In this document: piece by piece, positions 50,453 through 60,789 of the stretch
Layout: every line of letters starts with the position of its first letter
Numbering within the stretch: the stretch's first letter is position 1
Notes under the pieces: generated by a model
Told to the model about the DNA's origin: nothing
The model's database searches: none
What the model saw: the letters and a program-made list of their open reading frames with translations, nothing else
Program-made: the position numbers and the translations under genes
Source of the DNA: Bacillus manliponensis
Lineage (GTDB): Bacteria; Bacillota; Bacilli; Bacillales; Bacillaceae_G
Length of the DNA stretch: 64,000 nt
Assembly: GCF_000712595.1 (NCBI RefSeq)
Contig: NZ_JOTN01000001.1
Span: 47,901 to 111,900, forward strand
Direction: 5' to 3'

Positions 50453-50465
50453 TGGTCTTTTTTCA
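50438..50465 (+). terminator. Terminator after the YfmQ-like gene
   Basis: AAGACCGTC-TCAT-GATGGTCTT then TTTTC; overlaps the stop codon. Confidence 0.85.
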
Positions 50466-50589
50466 ATACAAAATGTTGTTTAAATTTATGAAATTCGGTT
50501 ATGATGATGAAGATACAGTAGCAGGGAAATTGAAATTACATAGCGAATAACATGTTATACATACATATGATTTCACTACAACCATTTCG

Positions 50590-50606
50590 TTTGACCTTTA
50601 TTGACC
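50590..50606. promoter_or_regulatory. CtsR operator overlapping the clpP promoter
   Basis: On the minus strand GGTCAAT-AAA-GGTCAAA, the CtsR heptad direct repeat. It overlaps a -35 (TTGACC, 50591-50596), with TATGAT 17 bases on (50614-50619). Heat or stress would release repression of clpP. Confidence 0.85.
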
Positions 50607-50654
50607 ATAGTTGTATGATAAGGATAAGAAAGCGTTTAAAGGAGGAAATGACAC

Positions 50655-51236
50655 ATGAATTTAATCCCTACAGTTATTGAACAAACAAATCGCGGTGAAC
50701 GTGCTTATGATATTTACTCTCGTCTATTAAAAGACCGCATCATTATGCTTGGTAGTGCAATTGATGACAACGTAGCAAACTCAATTGTTTCTCAGCTTTT
50801 ATTCTTAGAGTCACAAGACCCAGATAAAGATATCCACTTATATATCAATAGCCCTGGTGGTTCTATTACAGCAGGTATGGCAATTTACGATACAATGCAG
50901 TTCATTAAACCAAATGTATCTACAATTTGTATCGGTATGGCAGCATCTATGGGTGCTTTCTTACTTGCAGCTGGTGAGAAAGGCAAGCGTTTTGCACTTC
51001 CAAACAGTGAAGTAATGATTCACCAACCACTTGGCGGTGCACAAGGACAAGCGACTGAAATCGAAATCGCTGCAAAACGTATTTTATTCCTACGTGAAAA
51101 GTTAAACCAAATTCTTGCTGATCGTACAGGTCAACCGTTAGAAGTGCTACAACGCGATACAGATCGTGACAACTTCATGACAGCTGAAAAAGCGTTAGAG
51201 TACGGCTTAATCGACAAGATTTTCACAAATCGTTAA
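50655..51236 (+). CDS. clpP: ATP-dependent Clp protease proteolytic subunit
   Basis: A serine protease forming the 14-mer barrel with ClpC, ClpX or ClpE; also degrades SsrA-tagged proteins made with the tmRNA in this window. 193 residues. Catalytic Ser in [14 protein letters not shown] (Ser about 98), His in [15 protein letters not shown] (about 123), Asp in the [15 protein letters not shown] region (about 172). [18 protein letters not shown] is the substrate strand. AAAGGAGG before the ATG. CtsR-controlled promoter upstream. Confidence 0.98.
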   Translation: MNLIPTVIEQTNRGERAYDIYSRLLKDRIIMLGSAIDDNVANSIVSQLLFLESQDPDKDIHLYINSPGGSITAGMAIYDTMQFIKPNVSTICIGMAASMGAFLLAAGEKGKRFALPNSEVMIHQPLGGAQGQATEIEIAAKRILFLREKLNQILADRTGQPLEVLQRDTDRDNFMTAEKALEYGLIDKIFTNR

Positions 51237-51243
51237 TAGTAAA

Positions 51244-51278
51244 GAAGCTACCGCAAAGTAATGCGGTAGCTTTTTTTT
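51244..51278 (+). terminator. Terminator after clpP
   Basis: AGCTACCGCA-AAGTAA-TGCGGTAGCT followed by TTTTTTT. Confidence 0.92.
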
Positions 51279-51560
51279 AGAGAAGTTTAACTTTCGGTGA
51301 TTATTAAGGGACATATCACCAAAAATGAAAAATTGTACGCTAAGAGTCAACACTCCTGTTGTAGTTCAAAATACGATTGGTCATAGTTTGATCTTCATCA
51401 TGTAATACCTCAATAACTCATTTGATAATTTATCCTGTTAGCCAGCGCTCACATCAAAAAATAAGGATATACCAGCATTACATACATAATAAGAAATTAC
51501 CCTTTCTTCCAAATAACAAAACAGAGGGTGACCTCGGATTATTTTAACCCATTAAGATGT
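51279..51560. other. Gene-free region after clpP
   Basis: No open frame with a ribosome site, no hairpin of note; I see nothing functional in it. Confidence 0.5.
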
Positions 51561-52013
51561 TTAGTTCTTTTTATAAACTTCTTTGAGCATACCAGAACCA
51601 ATTCCTCCAACAATCATCAAAATTAAAGGTCCAAAATTCCAGAAGAAATTTCCACCGTATAAATTAAAATCTAAAGGAGTAAATTGATTTAAAAGCAACA
51701 TACTTATTTTAATCACTAAAAGAACAATACCTATTAATATTAAAACATCAAATATAAACTTTAATTTTGGATAAGCTAACTGTTTACTATCTTTAATTAC
51801 TTTATTTGTCAATTCCTCATCGCTCCTTAATAATTCATCAATGGTTACATCAAAGAGATCACTTATTTTAATAATAATTTCGATACTTGGATAATTTTGA
51901 CCAGTTTCCCATTTAGAAACAGATTGTCGACTGACAAAAAGTTGTTCTGCCAATTTTTCTTGAGACCAACCGTTATTGACCCGCTCTTTTTTTAATTTTT
52001 CTCCAAAAATCAT
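51561..52013 (-). CDS. XRE-family regulator with C-terminal membrane segments
   Basis: 150 residues. N-terminal Cro/C1 HTH (residues 3-58: FGEKLKKERVNNGWSQEKLAEQLFVSRQSVSKWETGQNYPS), then a linker and two hydrophobic segments (about 88-112 and 120-143). This membrane-linked XRE design is common in Firmicutes, but the signal is unknown. ATG at MIFGEKL with AGGTGAT upstream; the frame is open 11 codons further without support. No operon partner. Confidence 0.88.
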   Translation of the reverse strand: MIFGEKLKKERVNNGWSQEKLAEQLFVSRQSVSKWETGQNYPSIEIIIKISDLFDVTIDELLRSDEELTNKVIKDSKQLAYPKLKFIFDVLILIGIVLLVIKISMLLLNQFTPLDFNLYGGNFFWNFGPLILMIVGGIGSGMLKEVYKKN

Positions 52014-52285
52014 ATAAGTTATCACCTTTCCGTAATATACAATCAATTATTGTTAAAGCTGTTGTTAAAAGTAAAGATAGCTTTGTTTGCACCGCATTGC
52101 AACTTGTAGTTGCCATCTATGAATAATACTAAAAACTACTTATATTTGCTAGTTAGAATCTGTTTTATTCTAACTCTAAAATCTTAGGTATATACAGGTC
52201 TTATCTTGGACTAACGCACCGATAAGATGGAAAGATGGCGATCATTAATTGCAAAAAGTTAAGGAGTGGATGGAGGCGCCATAAA
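52014..52285. other. Gene-free region upstream of the XRE gene
   Basis: AT-rich with the presumed XRE promoter; no coding or repeat signal that I can support. Confidence 0.45.
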
Positions 52286-52328
52286 AAAATAACCAAACTA
52301 CACAAATCGCGTAATCTGGTTATTTTCA
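52286..52328 (-). terminator. Terminator of the yvcI-crh operon
   Basis: AATAACCA and TGGTTATT arms with an inner GATTACGCGATTTGTGTAGT loop, then TTTTTATGG on the minus strand. Confidence 0.78.
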
Positions 52329-52335
52329 CTTCACT

Positions 52336-52590
52336 CTATTCACCTTGCACATAAGTAGCTAATGCTTCTAGCGCACCTTCTGCGTCGGAGCCTTCTGCTT
52401 TAATGATTAAGTTACAACCTGCACCAATTGCTAAACTCATAATTCCCATTATGCTCTTTGCATTAACAGTTTTGCCGTCTTTTTCGATAAAGATATCAGC
52501 ATGAAAACGATTAGCCTCTTGAACAAACAACGCAGCCGGACGTGCTTGTAAACCGTTTTTTAATAAAACTTCTACTGTTTTTTGAACCAC
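52336..52590 (-). CDS. crh: Catabolite repression HPr-like protein Crh
   Basis: 84 residues, HPr fold. The phosphotransfer His15 of HPr is Gln here (NGLQARPAA), which separates Crh from HPr, while the regulatory Ser46 is kept (NAKSIMGIMSL). HPr kinase phosphorylates that Ser and Crh-P acts as CcpA corepressor. The last gene of the conserved operon nudix-rapZ-yvcK-whiA-crh. Confidence 0.96.
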   Translation of the reverse strand: MVQKTVEVLLKNGLQARPAALFVQEANRFHADIFIEKDGKTVNAKSIMGIMSLAIGAGCNLIIKAEGSDAEGALEALATYVQGE

Positions 52591-52612
52591 TTCTCCCTTT
52601 CCCCTCTCCTAA

Positions 52613-53563
52613 CTATTTCTTTGCAATCGTTTCCCCTGCACGTAATTTCTCTGCAATTTCATCGATTTTACGCAAACGATGGTTGATACCTGATTTACTA
52701 ATTTTCCCTCCAGATACCATTTCACCTAGCTCTTTTAGTGTAACATCTTGATAGCTCACACGTAATCTCGCAATTTCCTGTAATTTATCAGGCAGAAAAT
52801 CAATCCCTACCGTTTCTTCAATGTAGCGAATATTTTCAATTTGCCTTAGTGCTGCACCAATTGTTTTATTTAAGTTCGCTGTTTCACAATTCACAAGACG
52901 ATTTACAGAATTACGCATATCACGGACGATACGAATATCCTCAAATCTTAACAGTGCATTATGTGCCCCAGCGATATTAAGAAACTCTGTAATTTTCTCC
53001 GCCTCTTTTAAATACGTAATATAACCTTTACGTCTCTCTAACGTTTTACTATTTAAGCTAAACTCATTCATCAACTCACAAATCGCATCATTATGCTCTT
53101 GATATAATGAGAAGATTTCTAAATGATACGATGATGTTTCTGGATTATTCACAGAACCACCCGCTAAAAACGCACCGCGTAAGTAAGATCGTTTACAACA
53201 TTTCTTATCGATTAAATCATATGAAATGTTACGAATAAATGAAAAGTCTTCACGAACGATATGAAGATTCGCCAATATCTCACGCGCTTTTTCGACTAAC
53301 CGAACGATATAAACGTTATTCTTTTTTAATCGCATCTTTTTACGAACGAGCAATTCAACTGTAACATCATAACCTTTTTTGAGTAGTGTATAAATTCTTC
53401 TAGCAATTGCCGCATTTTCCGTTTGAATATCAATCGTAAGGCGGCGATTGGAAAAGGAGAGTGAACCATTCATACGAAGTAATGCCGACAACTCTGCTTT
53501 CTCACAGCACTCCTTCATCTCGAGCTTTGTTAGCTCTTTTTTTGTCTCTGATGCAAATGACAA
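52613..53563 (-). CDS. whiA: DNA-binding protein WhiA
   Basis: 316 residues, the same as its B. subtilis homologue. An N-terminal LAGLIDADG-like domain ([25 protein letters not shown], about 123-147), and a C-terminal HTH ([29 protein letters not shown]). In Firmicutes it influences cell division and chromosome segregation; in actinomycetes it is a sporulation regulator. I start at TTG 8 bases after GAGGAGG; the GTG three codons earlier overlaps that site. Confidence 0.95.
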   Translation of the reverse strand: MSFASETKKELTKLEMKECCEKAELSALLRMNGSLSFSNRRLTIDIQTENAAIARRIYTLLKKGYDVTVELLVRKKMRLKKNNVYIVRLVEKAREILANLHIVREDFSFIRNISYDLIDKKCCKRSYLRGAFLAGGSVNNPETSSYHLEIFSLYQEHNDAICELMNEFSLNSKTLERRKGYITYLKEAEKITEFLNIAGAHNALLRFEDIRIVRDMRNSVNRLVNCETANLNKTIGAALRQIENIRYIEETVGIDFLPDKLQEIARLRVSYQDVTLKELGEMVSGGKISKSGINHRLRKIDEIAEKLRAGETIAKK

Positions 53564-53594
53564 TTGTTTCACCTCCTCTAATTACTTTAGGAAA

Positions 53595-53628
53595 GTAATA
53601 CCCCCACATTGATGTGTGAGGGAATTAC
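53595..53628 (-). other. Intercistronic hairpin between yvcK and whiA
   Basis: GTAATTCCCTCACA / TGTGGGGGTATTAC on the minus strand, near-perfect, no T-run. It may balance expression within the operon. Confidence 0.55.
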
Positions 53629-53639
53629 AAATCCTGTAT

Positions 53640-54593
53640 TTATAACAATGAATATAAAATGGATGCAAGCTTCAGCGTATCATGACGGACGACCTTGTCA
53701 TCATACTTTGCAAGATGACTTTGAATAATCTCGATATTGTGTGCCGCAAATTTTTCTTCGTCAACGTGAACTGGCTCTGACATTTCATTTGCATAACGTG
53801 TTAATAACCCAGCAGGAATTTCTTGATTGTTAGCAATTACAGTATCAATAAATGGTTGTTCTAAATGACTATGCAGTGCCTCTACATGATCAAATGCCGT
53901 ATACCCCATTGTTTCTCCTGCTTGTGTCATTACGTTACAAACATATACTTTCTTCGCTTTCGCTTCAATAACTGCCTGACCGATTTTCTGCACTATTAAA
54001 TTCGGCAAAATACTTGTATACAAGCTACCTGGTCCAAATACGAGTAAGTCTGCCTTTTGAATCTCTGCTAATGTTTCACAAAGCGGTTCCACATCACCCG
54101 GTGTTAAAAAGACGCGTTGAATACGCTTACCAAAATAAGGTATTTTCGATTCACCTGTTACAATGCTCCCGTCTTCTAATTCCGCATGAAGAACAACACT
54201 TTGATTCGCAGCTGGTAACACACGACCTCTTACATTTAACACTTTACTCGTTTCTGTAATTGCATGAAAGAAGTCTCCAGTAATAGACGTCATTCCAGCT
54301 AGCAACAAGTTTCCAAGCGCATGACCTTCTAACCCTTCTCCTGACGTGAACCTATGTTGGAATAGAGCTTCCACAAGTGGTTCTACGTCAGATAACGCAA
54401 CAAGGACGTTACGTACATCACCTGGAGGGGGAATATCTAGTTCATCACGGAGTCTGCCCGAGCTCCCGCCATCATCTGCAACCGTTACAATTGCAGTAAT
54501 ATCAACAGGATACTTCTTTAAGCCACGAAGCAGAACCGATAGTCCAGTTCCGCCCCCCATAATGACGATTTTGGGTTTTCTCTCTTTTTCCAT
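53640..54593 (-). CDS. yvcK: Gluconeogenesis factor YvcK (CofD-like)
   Basis: 317 residues. A nucleotide-sugar-binding CofD-like protein needed for morphology on gluconeogenic carbon sources and for PBP1 placement in B. subtilis. GGGTGLSVLLRGLK (about 13-26), VTVADDGGSSGRLRDEL (about 36-52), PPPGDVRNVLVALS and LVFGPGSLYTSILPNL are typical. It overlaps nothing but is 3 bases from rapZ, so they are co-translated. Confidence 0.95.
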   Translation of the reverse strand: MEKERKPKIVIMGGGTGLSVLLRGLKKYPVDITAIVTVADDGGSSGRLRDELDIPPPGDVRNVLVALSDVEPLVEALFQHRFTSGEGLEGHALGNLLLAGMTSITGDFFHAITETSKVLNVRGRVLPAANQSVVLHAELEDGSIVTGESKIPYFGKRIQRVFLTPGDVEPLCETLAEIQKADLLVFGPGSLYTSILPNLIVQKIGQAVIEAKAKKVYVCNVMTQAGETMGYTAFDHVEALHSHLEQPFIDTVIANNQEIPAGLLTRYANEMSEPVHVDEEKFAAHNIEIIQSHLAKYDDKVVRHDTLKLASILYSLL

Positions 54594-54596
54594 CGC

Positions 54597-55478
54597 TTAA
54601 TGTCCCTTTCTCTTCTCCACATCACGATGGGATACATGAATCGCGTAGTCTTGCTTCAAATGTTTCCCAAGATACTCTGTAAGTGTAACAGAACGATGTT
54701 GTCCTCCCGTACATCCAATAGCGATTACAAGCTGACTTTTTCCTTCTCTTTTATAATGCGGTAGCATGAAAGTAATAAGGTCTGTTAGTTTCTCTAAAAA
54801 CTTGTGCGTTTCATTAAACTTTAACACATATGAAGAAACTTCTTCATCAAGTCCTGTTAACGGCTTCATGTGTGGAATGTAGTATGGATTTGGTAAAAAA
54901 CGAACGTCAAATACTAAATCCGCGTCAATCGGAATACCGTATTTGAAACCAAATGACATGACATTGACACGAAATGCCTGCTCATCTTCTGTTGAAAATA
55001 ATTGAACAATCTTTTCTCTTAATTCTTTTGGTTTTAAGTCAGATGAATCTAGCACGATATTCGCACGTGCCTTCATATCTGTTAATAACTCTCGCTCAGC
55101 TTCAATTCCTTTTAACGGAAGACCTGTTGGTGCGAGTGGATGCGAGCGTCTTGTCTCTTTATAACGCGTTACAAGTGTGCTATCTTTTGCATCTAAAAAT
55201 AAAATATGAGGAATGATCCAAGTACGTTCCGTTAAATCATCAAGTGCTCCCCATAAATGTTCAAAAAACTCTCGGCCTCTTAAGTCAATACCAAGTGCTA
55301 CTTTATTCATTTTCCCTTTTGACTCCGCCATCAACTCAACGAACTTTGGCAATAGCATCGGTGGTAAATTATCTACACAGAAATATCCTAAATCTTCAAA
55401 ACTTTGTAACGCTACTGTTTTTCCGGCACCAGACATCCCTGTGATAATGACCATTTTAATATCATTTTTTGCTTCCAT
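54597..55478 (-). CDS. rapZ: RNase adapter RapZ/YvcJ-type nucleotide-binding protein
   Basis: 293 residues. Walker [20 protein letters not shown] (about 14-32) with the FCVDNLPP motif, Walker B-like [10 protein letters not shown], and the C-terminal [20 protein letters not shown] (phosphate-binding). In E. coli RapZ controls GlcN-6-P synthase through small RNAs; in Bacillus YvcJ hydrolyses nucleotides and affects competence. The role in Bacillus differs, so the name is by homology. Central gene of the operon. Confidence 0.95.
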   Translation of the reverse strand: MEAKNDIKMVIITGMSGAGKTVALQSFEDLGYFCVDNLPPMLLPKFVELMAESKGKMNKVALGIDLRGREFFEHLWGALDDLTERTWIIPHILFLDAKDSTLVTRYKETRRSHPLAPTGLPLKGIEAERELLTDMKARANIVLDSSDLKPKELREKIVQLFSTEDEQAFRVNVMSFGFKYGIPIDADLVFDVRFLPNPYYIPHMKPLTGLDEEVSSYVLKFNETHKFLEKLTDLITFMLPHYKREGKSQLVIAIGCTGGQHRSVTLTEYLGKHLKQDYAIHVSHRDVEKRKGH

Positions 55479-55499
55479 TGTATTTCCCCCCTCTATCGT

Positions 55500-55958
55500 T
55501 TAGCTCGGGTCTAATCGATACGAAAGTAATTCAAAGTCTGGCGTATATACAAAGGTTCCGTAAATTATACCATTCCCTTTAATTAAATAATCGATAATAT
55601 GGTAATCACCAGGCGCCATTGCTAAATCATCAATTTTATCAAATTCATGCCAACCGATGATTCCTTCTTCGCTTTCCAGCTTATTTTCTCCTGCAAAGTC
55701 TGTCGCTAAGAAAGAGAACATCATCCATTCAGATACAACTTTGTCCCCTTCTTTAATGACAAATGTAAACACACCTTTTAATGATGGGTTCTTTAAATAA
55801 ATACCGGTTTCTTCTCGATATTCACGAACCACAGATTCTCTGACGGTTTCGCCGTGCTCCATTTTTCCACCGGGAGCAACCCACCAATTCCGACGAGGTT
55901 TTTGTAATAGAAGAACTTCATTATCTCTAATTAACACGCAATTTGTCACTCTTTGCAA
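55500..55958 (-). CDS. Nudix hydrolase (YvcI-like)
   Basis: 152 residues. MutT-like start (TNCVLIRDNEVLLLQKPRRNWWVAPGG) and a full Nudix box GGKMEHGETVRESVVREYREETGI (about 32-55), with all catalytic Glu residues. It probably removes a phosphate from a nucleotide or sugar-nucleotide; YvcI of B. subtilis is the homologue. First gene of the nudix-rapZ-yvcK-whiA-crh operon. Confidence 0.93.
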   Translation of the reverse strand: MQRVTNCVLIRDNEVLLLQKPRRNWWVAPGGKMEHGETVRESVVREYREETGIYLKNPSLKGVFTFVIKEGDKVVSEWMMFSFLATDFAGENKLESEEGIIGWHEFDKIDDLAMAPGDYHIIDYLIKGNGIIYGTFVYTPDFELLSYRLDPS

Positions 55959-56059
55959 AATTCTTCACCTCAGCTACTTATGACGAATTTCTCCGCCGTA
56001 TACTTCCTTTATTATACTATCAAATACTGTTTGTCACAACGAAGGAACTCTTAGCCTGA

Positions 56060-56103
56060 AATGGATAAAACGATGGAAAATGCCTCCCATCGTTTTATTC
56101 ATT
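56060..56103 (-). terminator. Terminator after lutC
   Basis: ATAAAACGATGG / CCATCGTTTTAT arms (10-base loop) on the minus strand; flanks AT-rich. Rest of 55959-56183 is featureless. Confidence 0.75.
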
Positions 56104-56183
56104 ATCTATATTCTCATAGTATAAGTACACAAGAGTAACGATTATTTACTATATAGTTACAGGAATGAACATTATAAACCTTC

Positions 56184-56882
56184 TTACAAATCATCAACAA
56201 TAATATAAGCTGTTTTAATCGGTCCATGTACACCAACAACAAGATTCATTTCAATGTCAGCACTATTTGACGGTCCAGATACAAAATTCACACAAGATGG
56301 AAGTTTTGCCCCTTTCACATTTTGTTCATGGATCGCCTTCGTCGCTTGCGTTAGTCTTGGTACAAGTGTACTTTTCGGAACGATCGCGATATTTGCTTCA
56401 GGAAGAAGGCTTACATGTCTCCCTTTTTCACCATCATTAAATAGTACGACCGTTCCCGATTCAGCCAATGTCATATCACTAAACGTAATACCAACATCAG
56501 CATGCCTAGCAAATTCAATCATCTCTTCAAGTTTCTCACTTTCCCATCTCTTACAAGATAGTTCTCCATTTTCTAGAAACTCACTTAACTTATGTTCGTC
56601 AAATCGTTTATCATTTGCATAAACAACCGATTTTGTATTCCATTCCGTCATGCAAGATTGCAGCGTCTCTGTCAGCTGCTCTTGCGTTGTACGCTTTACT
56701 TCCGTATGAATGATTTCACAATGCTCAATTAATTTTAATACAAGTTCATCTTTTGTTAATCCCTCGAATACACTCCACTGCGGTGAAATGGTCCAGCTTG
56801 GTTTTTCAACCGAATTCGGACGTTCTCTTCCCAATTGCTTAGCTATATGTCCTAAAAAAGCTTCACGATTTTGAATTCCCAT
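56184..56882 (-). CDS. lutC: L-lactate utilisation protein LutC
   Basis: Third subunit of the LutABC L-lactate oxidation complex. 232 residues. A DUF162/LUD domain: [65 protein letters not shown]. Start (MGIQNREAF) supported by GGAGGAG 5 bases upstream; the frame runs 25 codons further without support. It overlaps lutB by 20 bases, so they are translated together. Confidence 0.93.
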   Translation of the reverse strand: MGIQNREAFLGHIAKQLGRERPNSVEKPSWTISPQWSVFEGLTKDELVLKLIEHCEIIHTEVKRTTQEQLTETLQSCMTEWNTKSVVYANDKRFDEHKLSEFLENGELSCKRWESEKLEEMIEFARHADVGITFSDMTLAESGTVVLFNDGEKGRHVSLLPEANIAIVPKSTLVPRLTQATKAIHEQNVKGAKLPSCVNFVSGPSNSADIEMNLVVGVHGPIKTAYIIVDDL

Positions 56883-58296
56883 TATGCTCCTCCTTTGTCC
56901 GGTTTCCAAACCAATCACGAAACGGTTGTTTTTTTGGCGCAGGAAAATCTCTCGCAATTGTCCAAGCTTTTAGCGGTCCGACGCCTTTCTCGATCTTATC
57001 CCCTTTTGTAAATGGCATTAACCCGTAAGGAGCAGCCTTTGCTGCAAAGGAGAAAAGCGCTGAACTATTTACAACTTTCTCAAAGCCCTTCATGGAAGCA
57101 TTCCAAAAGAAAGGTGATAGCTTCTCATCCTCTACAATGCGGCGACGATGTTTAATTAACAAATCATGAAGTGGTATTTTTACAGGACACGCCTCCGTGC
57201 AAGCGCCGCATAGACTTGATGCATAAGGTAAATCATCATATTCTTCATATCCACCTAACAGCGGTGTTAATACAGCACCGATCGGCCCCGGGTAAATCGA
57301 GCCGTATGCATGCCCACCAATATGACGGTACACAGGACATACATTAATACATGCCGCGCAGCGAATACATTGCAGTACACTTTGAAATTCAGTTCCTAAA
57401 ATGTTAGAACGACCATTATCAACAATCACTAAATGAAACTCTTCCGGTCCATCTACTCCGTCCGGCTCTGTTAGCCCTGTTATATAGCTCGTCAATTTTT
57501 GGCCAACTGAACTTCGGCAAAGGAGCGTCACTAACACATCTAATTCTTCCCATGTTGGAACAATACGTTCCATTCCCATAACTGTAATTAATGTCTTCGG
57601 AATTGTTGTAACTAAACGTGCATTTCCTTCATTTGCAACAATAGAAATAGAGCCAGATTCCGCAACCGCAAAGTTACATCCTGTCACCCCAACATCAGCT
57701 GTAAAGAAATCATCACGTAAATAATTCCGTACAAAGCGCGCCATTTCAGTTGGATCAGACGTCCCCGTATAACCGAGCTTCTCTTTGAAAATCGCACAAA
57801 TATGTTCTTTATCTTTATGAAGACACGGAACAACGATATGCGACGGGGGATCGTGATCATTTACTTGTAAAATAAATTCTGCAAGATCCGTTTCTAATAC
57901 TTCTCCGCCTGCTTCTTCAATCGCTGAATTTAAACTAATCTCTTCAGTTACCATCGATTTTGACTTCACGACTTTTTTCGCATTTTTTTTCTTAATAATC
58001 CCTTTTACATACTCCCTTGCATCTTCAGCCGTTTTCGCAAAAAAAACGGAGCCACCATTCTTCTCAATTACATCACTTAGTTGATATAAATAGTAATCAA
58101 GATTGCTTAACGTATGTTGACGAATTTCTTCTCCTAAAGCGCGCCACTCTTCCCAATTTCCAAGGCTCTCTGTTGCCTTCAACTTTTTAATTCTCAACCC
58201 ATCTTGCGCCCTAGAAACCGCTCTGCGCATGAACTCATCGCTAATCCCCGTTTCCGTACGCTTATGAAACGGATCATTCCCGATTTTTAATCCCAT
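56863..58296 (-). CDS. lutB: L-lactate utilisation iron-sulfur protein LutB
   Basis: 477 residues. N-terminal LUD-like domain ([22 protein letters not shown]), and two [4Fe-4S] motifs near the C-terminus: [16 protein letters not shown] (about 311-326) and [17 protein letters not shown] (about 360-376). Passes electrons from lactate oxidation to the quinone pool with LutA and LutC. Located two bases after lutA. Complete. Confidence 0.95.
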   Translation of the reverse strand: MGLKIGNDPFHKRTETGISDEFMRRAVSRAQDGLRIKKLKATESLGNWEEWRALGEEIRQHTLSNLDYYLYQLSDVIEKNGGSVFFAKTAEDAREYVKGIIKKKNAKKVVKSKSMVTEEISLNSAIEEAGGEVLETDLAEFILQVNDHDPPSHIVVPCLHKDKEHICAIFKEKLGYTGTSDPTEMARFVRNYLRDDFFTADVGVTGCNFAVAESGSISIVANEGNARLVTTIPKTLITVMGMERIVPTWEELDVLVTLLCRSSVGQKLTSYITGLTEPDGVDGPEEFHLVIVDNGRSNILGTEFQSVLQCIRCAACINVCPVYRHIGGHAYGSIYPGPIGAVLTPLLGGYEEYDDLPYASSLCGACTEACPVKIPLHDLLIKHRRRIVEDEKLSPFFWNASMKGFEKVVNSSALFSFAAKAAPYGLMPFTKGDKIEKGVGPLKAWTIARDFPAPKKQPFRDWFGNRTKEEHNGNSKS

Positions 58297-58298
58297 CG

Positions 58299-59039
58299 TT
58301 ATATCCCCCTTTGCTCATTTCGTTCTTCATTTAATACTTGTGCAATATGCTTTACATCAATTGGATAACCAAGCCTTGTTAACCGCCCTTTTATATTCAT
58401 TAAACAACTGCAATCCATCCCAATTAATAAATCCGCCTTTGTCTCCATAATGCAATTTACTTTCTCCTCCACCATTTCCTCAGAGATTTCGGCCATTTTC
58501 ACGGAAAACGTACCGCCAAATCCACAGCAATCATAGTTATGAGGTAATGGTACAACTTCCAATCCTTCAACATGCTTCAGCAACGTTTCAGGCGGTTCCT
58601 TAATCCCCATCAATCGGCTCATATGGCAAGATGTATGGACGGTAGCTCGTTTATTGAGAGATGCTCCTAAATCTGTCTTGCCTAACACGTCAACAAGAAA
58701 CTGCGTAAACTCGTACGTCTTACTCGCAAGCTCTTTCGCCTTTTCTTTCCATATCGCTTCTGTTCCCTCAAATAACGTCTCAAATTCATGAACCATTAAA
58801 ACACAGGACCCTGACGGTGCTACGACATACTCAGCACCAGCAAATGCCTCAATCATATGCTTAGCTGCCGTTTTCGTCTCTTTATGATAGCCACTATTGT
58901 AAGCAGGCTGTCCGCAGCAAGTTTGATCTTTCGGAAAATCAACCTCGCATCCTAAATCTTCAAGAATCTCAACAACATCTTTTCCTACCTCTGGATAGAA
59001 AACATCCGCAAGGCACGTAATAAATATCGATACCTTCAT
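58299..59039 (-). CDS. lutA: L-lactate utilisation protein LutA
   Basis: 246 residues with two cysteine-rich CCG domains: [12 protein letters not shown] (about 55-66) and [14 protein letters not shown] (about 186-199), typical of glycolate/lactate oxidation subunits related to GlpC. ATG start with GGGGGTG upstream; the open frame starts 10 codons earlier without a ribosome site. First gene of lutABC; no LutR-like regulator gene is in the window. Expression is expected to respond to lactate. Confidence 0.94.
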   Translation of the reverse strand: MKVSIFITCLADVFYPEVGKDVVEILEDLGCEVDFPKDQTCCGQPAYNSGYHKETKTAAKHMIEAFAGAEYVVAPSGSCVLMVHEFETLFEGTEAIWKEKAKELASKTYEFTQFLVDVLGKTDLGASLNKRATVHTSCHMSRLMGIKEPPETLLKHVEGLEVVPLPHNYDCCGFGGTFSVKMAEISEEMVEEKVNCIMETKADLLIGMDCSCLMNIKGRLTRLGYPIDVKHIAQVLNEERNEQRGI

Positions 59040-59109
59040 GATTGGCACCCCCAAAAATTCCTCTTTCATGTATGTTTGGTAAAAAATACTGAAAATATTT
59101 ATGAATAAT

Positions 59110-59141
59110 AAAAAAAACGACTGAGAAATCTCAGTCGTTTA
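59110..59141 (-). terminator. Terminator after the DUF368 gene
   Basis: AAACGACTGAGA-TT-TCTCAGTCGTTT followed by TTTTTATT on the minus strand. Confidence 0.9.
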
Positions 59142-59945
59142 CTTTTTGCTAAAGTATGCTACAATCGCATACCCTAATACAAATGTTATAATCGATACAA
59201 CAATCTTCGTCACACCCGCTGGAATACCAGGGAATATAACAACAAGCGAACCAATAACAAGTCCAATAATTACTGCAAATGTCATCGTAGCAAAATGTTT
59301 TAATAAATAACTAATCCCTTTACTACTTACAATAAATCCAACTACTGCCCCTGCACCAATTGCTGCGATAATCGGGAAGTTTAATTCCGTTAACGCATTA
59401 ATTGCTGTTGGGTATACACCAATAATAAGTAAGACAAATGAACCACTAATACCAGGAAGTAGCATTGCCATACTCGCAAGCCAGCCAGAAAAGAATAACC
59501 CAATCGCACTTAATAGTGTAATTGTTGTAATTGGCTCCGCTGCTTCTTCTGGCTTTAAGAAACCTGTCATTGCAACAAATGCAGCTGCAATTACAAGAAC
59601 AACAACGTGTCCAGCTTTAAACGTTTCTTTTACATTCGCTTCTTTCATAAGCATGGGAATAATACTAACAATTAAACCAAGGAAGAAAAATTGCGTTGGT
59701 TCATGATGAAACTCTAATAAATATTTAATTACATGACTTAACGTCGCAAACGCTGCTACAACACCTAAACCAAGTGGAATTAAAAATCCTAAATGCTTCT
59801 TCCACTCACGGCTAAAAAAGCCGCTAATCGCTGCCAGCAATTGCTCATAAATCCCAAGTACAACAGCAATCGTTCCGCCGCTCACGCCAGGAATTAAATC
59901 ACTCACTCCTATACAAAAACCACGATATATATTACGCCATTCCAT
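59139..59945 (-). CDS. DUF368 polyprenyl-phosphate transporter (PopT-like)
   Basis: 268 residues, about eight membrane segments with two inverted halves. Conserved GVSDLIPGVSGGTIAVVLGIYEQLL (residues 12-36) and MAMLLPGISGSFVLLIIGVYP (about 157-177) show the repeated PGxSGxx motif. DUF368 proteins were recently shown to recycle undecaprenyl phosphate across the membrane for cell-wall synthesis. ATG chosen with GAGGAG upstream at 10 bases; earlier in-frame starts have no ribosome site. Located near lutABC but probably a separate unit. Confidence 0.9.
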   Translation of the reverse strand: MEWRNIYRGFCIGVSDLIPGVSGGTIAVVLGIYEQLLAAISGFFSREWKKHLGFLIPLGLGVVAAFATLSHVIKYLLEFHHEPTQFFFLGLIVSIIPMLMKEANVKETFKAGHVVVLVIAAAFVAMTGFLKPEEAAEPITTITLLSAIGLFFSGWLASMAMLLPGISGSFVLLIIGVYPTAINALTELNFPIIAAIGAGAVVGFIVSSKGISYLLKHFATMTFAVIIGLVIGSLVVIFPGIPAGVTKIVVSIITFVLGYAIVAYFSKK

Positions 59946-60268
59946 GTTGAATAAACTCCTCATTTCTTTGAACATTTTGGCACAGGCTCTATTATAACAA
60001 TAATTAAATTTCTAATACAATAAAATATCTTACTTTAATGCACCCATAAACTAGACACATCCCTACTCTAATTCTCCTCCCCCTCTTCCCCTATCTAAAA
60101 AGGAATATCCATAAGCATGACGAATTTATTAATTATATTAAAGTGAAATACCGATAGTTCATTAACATATGAGAAAATGAAGCTTCTATTAATAAAGGTT
60201 TTACAACCTATTAATATAGGATAACAAAACCTTAACAAAATATTATACTAATAACTACGGAGGTAAAG
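59946..60268. other. Upstream region of the FabZ-like gene
   Basis: AT-rich. Contains a directly repeated CTATTAATA (60184-60220 region) with flanking AGG; it may include the promoter of the plus-strand gene. Nothing else supportable. Confidence 0.45.
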
Positions 60269-60679
60269 ATGCAAACTATAGATCCAAAAGGCACACTCTT
60301 ACATCGCTATCCATTTTTAATGATAGATGGTATTACAGAAATCAATACTGAGAAATCTATCAAAGGGTATAAGCTCATTACAAATAACGATTGGTTTATT
60401 ACAGAAACTCAAAAAACAATGCCTCATATATTAATTGTAGAAGCACTTGCGCAACTTGGTAAATTTGCTGAACCTAAAAATTCTGAAGGCATAGGTTTCC
60501 TCTCTTCATTTGATGGTGTAAGTTTTTTAGGAGATGCGTTCCCTGGTAATAGGCTAGATTTACATTATGAAGTTTTACGGAACAAAAAAGGAATTTCTCT
60601 TGGAAAAGGTATAGCTTCTATCAATGGACGTACTATTGTAAAAGTGGAAAAAATATTAGTTCTTACACGAGTGAGATAA
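60269..60679 (+). CDS. FabZ/FabA-like hot-dog protein with altered active site
   Basis: 136 residues. The N-terminus LLHRYPFLMIDGI and LIVEALAQLGKF match beta-hydroxyacyl-ACP dehydratases, and the Glu at 58 (LIVEALAQ) is kept. The GHFPGxPxxPG motif, which holds the catalytic His, is replaced by ITETQKTMPH, so the dehydration base is missing at its usual place. It may be a non-catalytic partner, a thioesterase-like variant or use another residue. GGAGGTAAAG before the ATG. It is convergent with a ketosynthase-like gene and shares a terminator with it; likely part of the same pathway. Confidence 0.82.
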   Translation: MQTIDPKGTLLHRYPFLMIDGITEINTEKSIKGYKLITNNDWFITETQKTMPHILIVEALAQLGKFAEPKNSEGIGFLSSFDGVSFLGDAFPGNRLDLHYEVLRNKKGISLGKGIASINGRTIVKVEKILVLTRVR

Positions 60680-60703
60680 AATCTTTACACTTAATATATC
60701 AAA

Positions 60704-60749
60704 AAAAAAAGGTAAAGGCCTATATAGAACAGGCCTTTACCTTTTTTCC
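60704..60749. terminator. Bidirectional terminator between the FabZ-like and ketosynthase-like genes
   Basis: AAAAAGGTAAAGGCC / GGCCTTTACCTTTTT around a 10-base loop. Confidence 0.92.
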
Positions 60750-60789
60750 ATTTTACATTTTTATCATTTTCAAGTTAAACGTCATCTTA

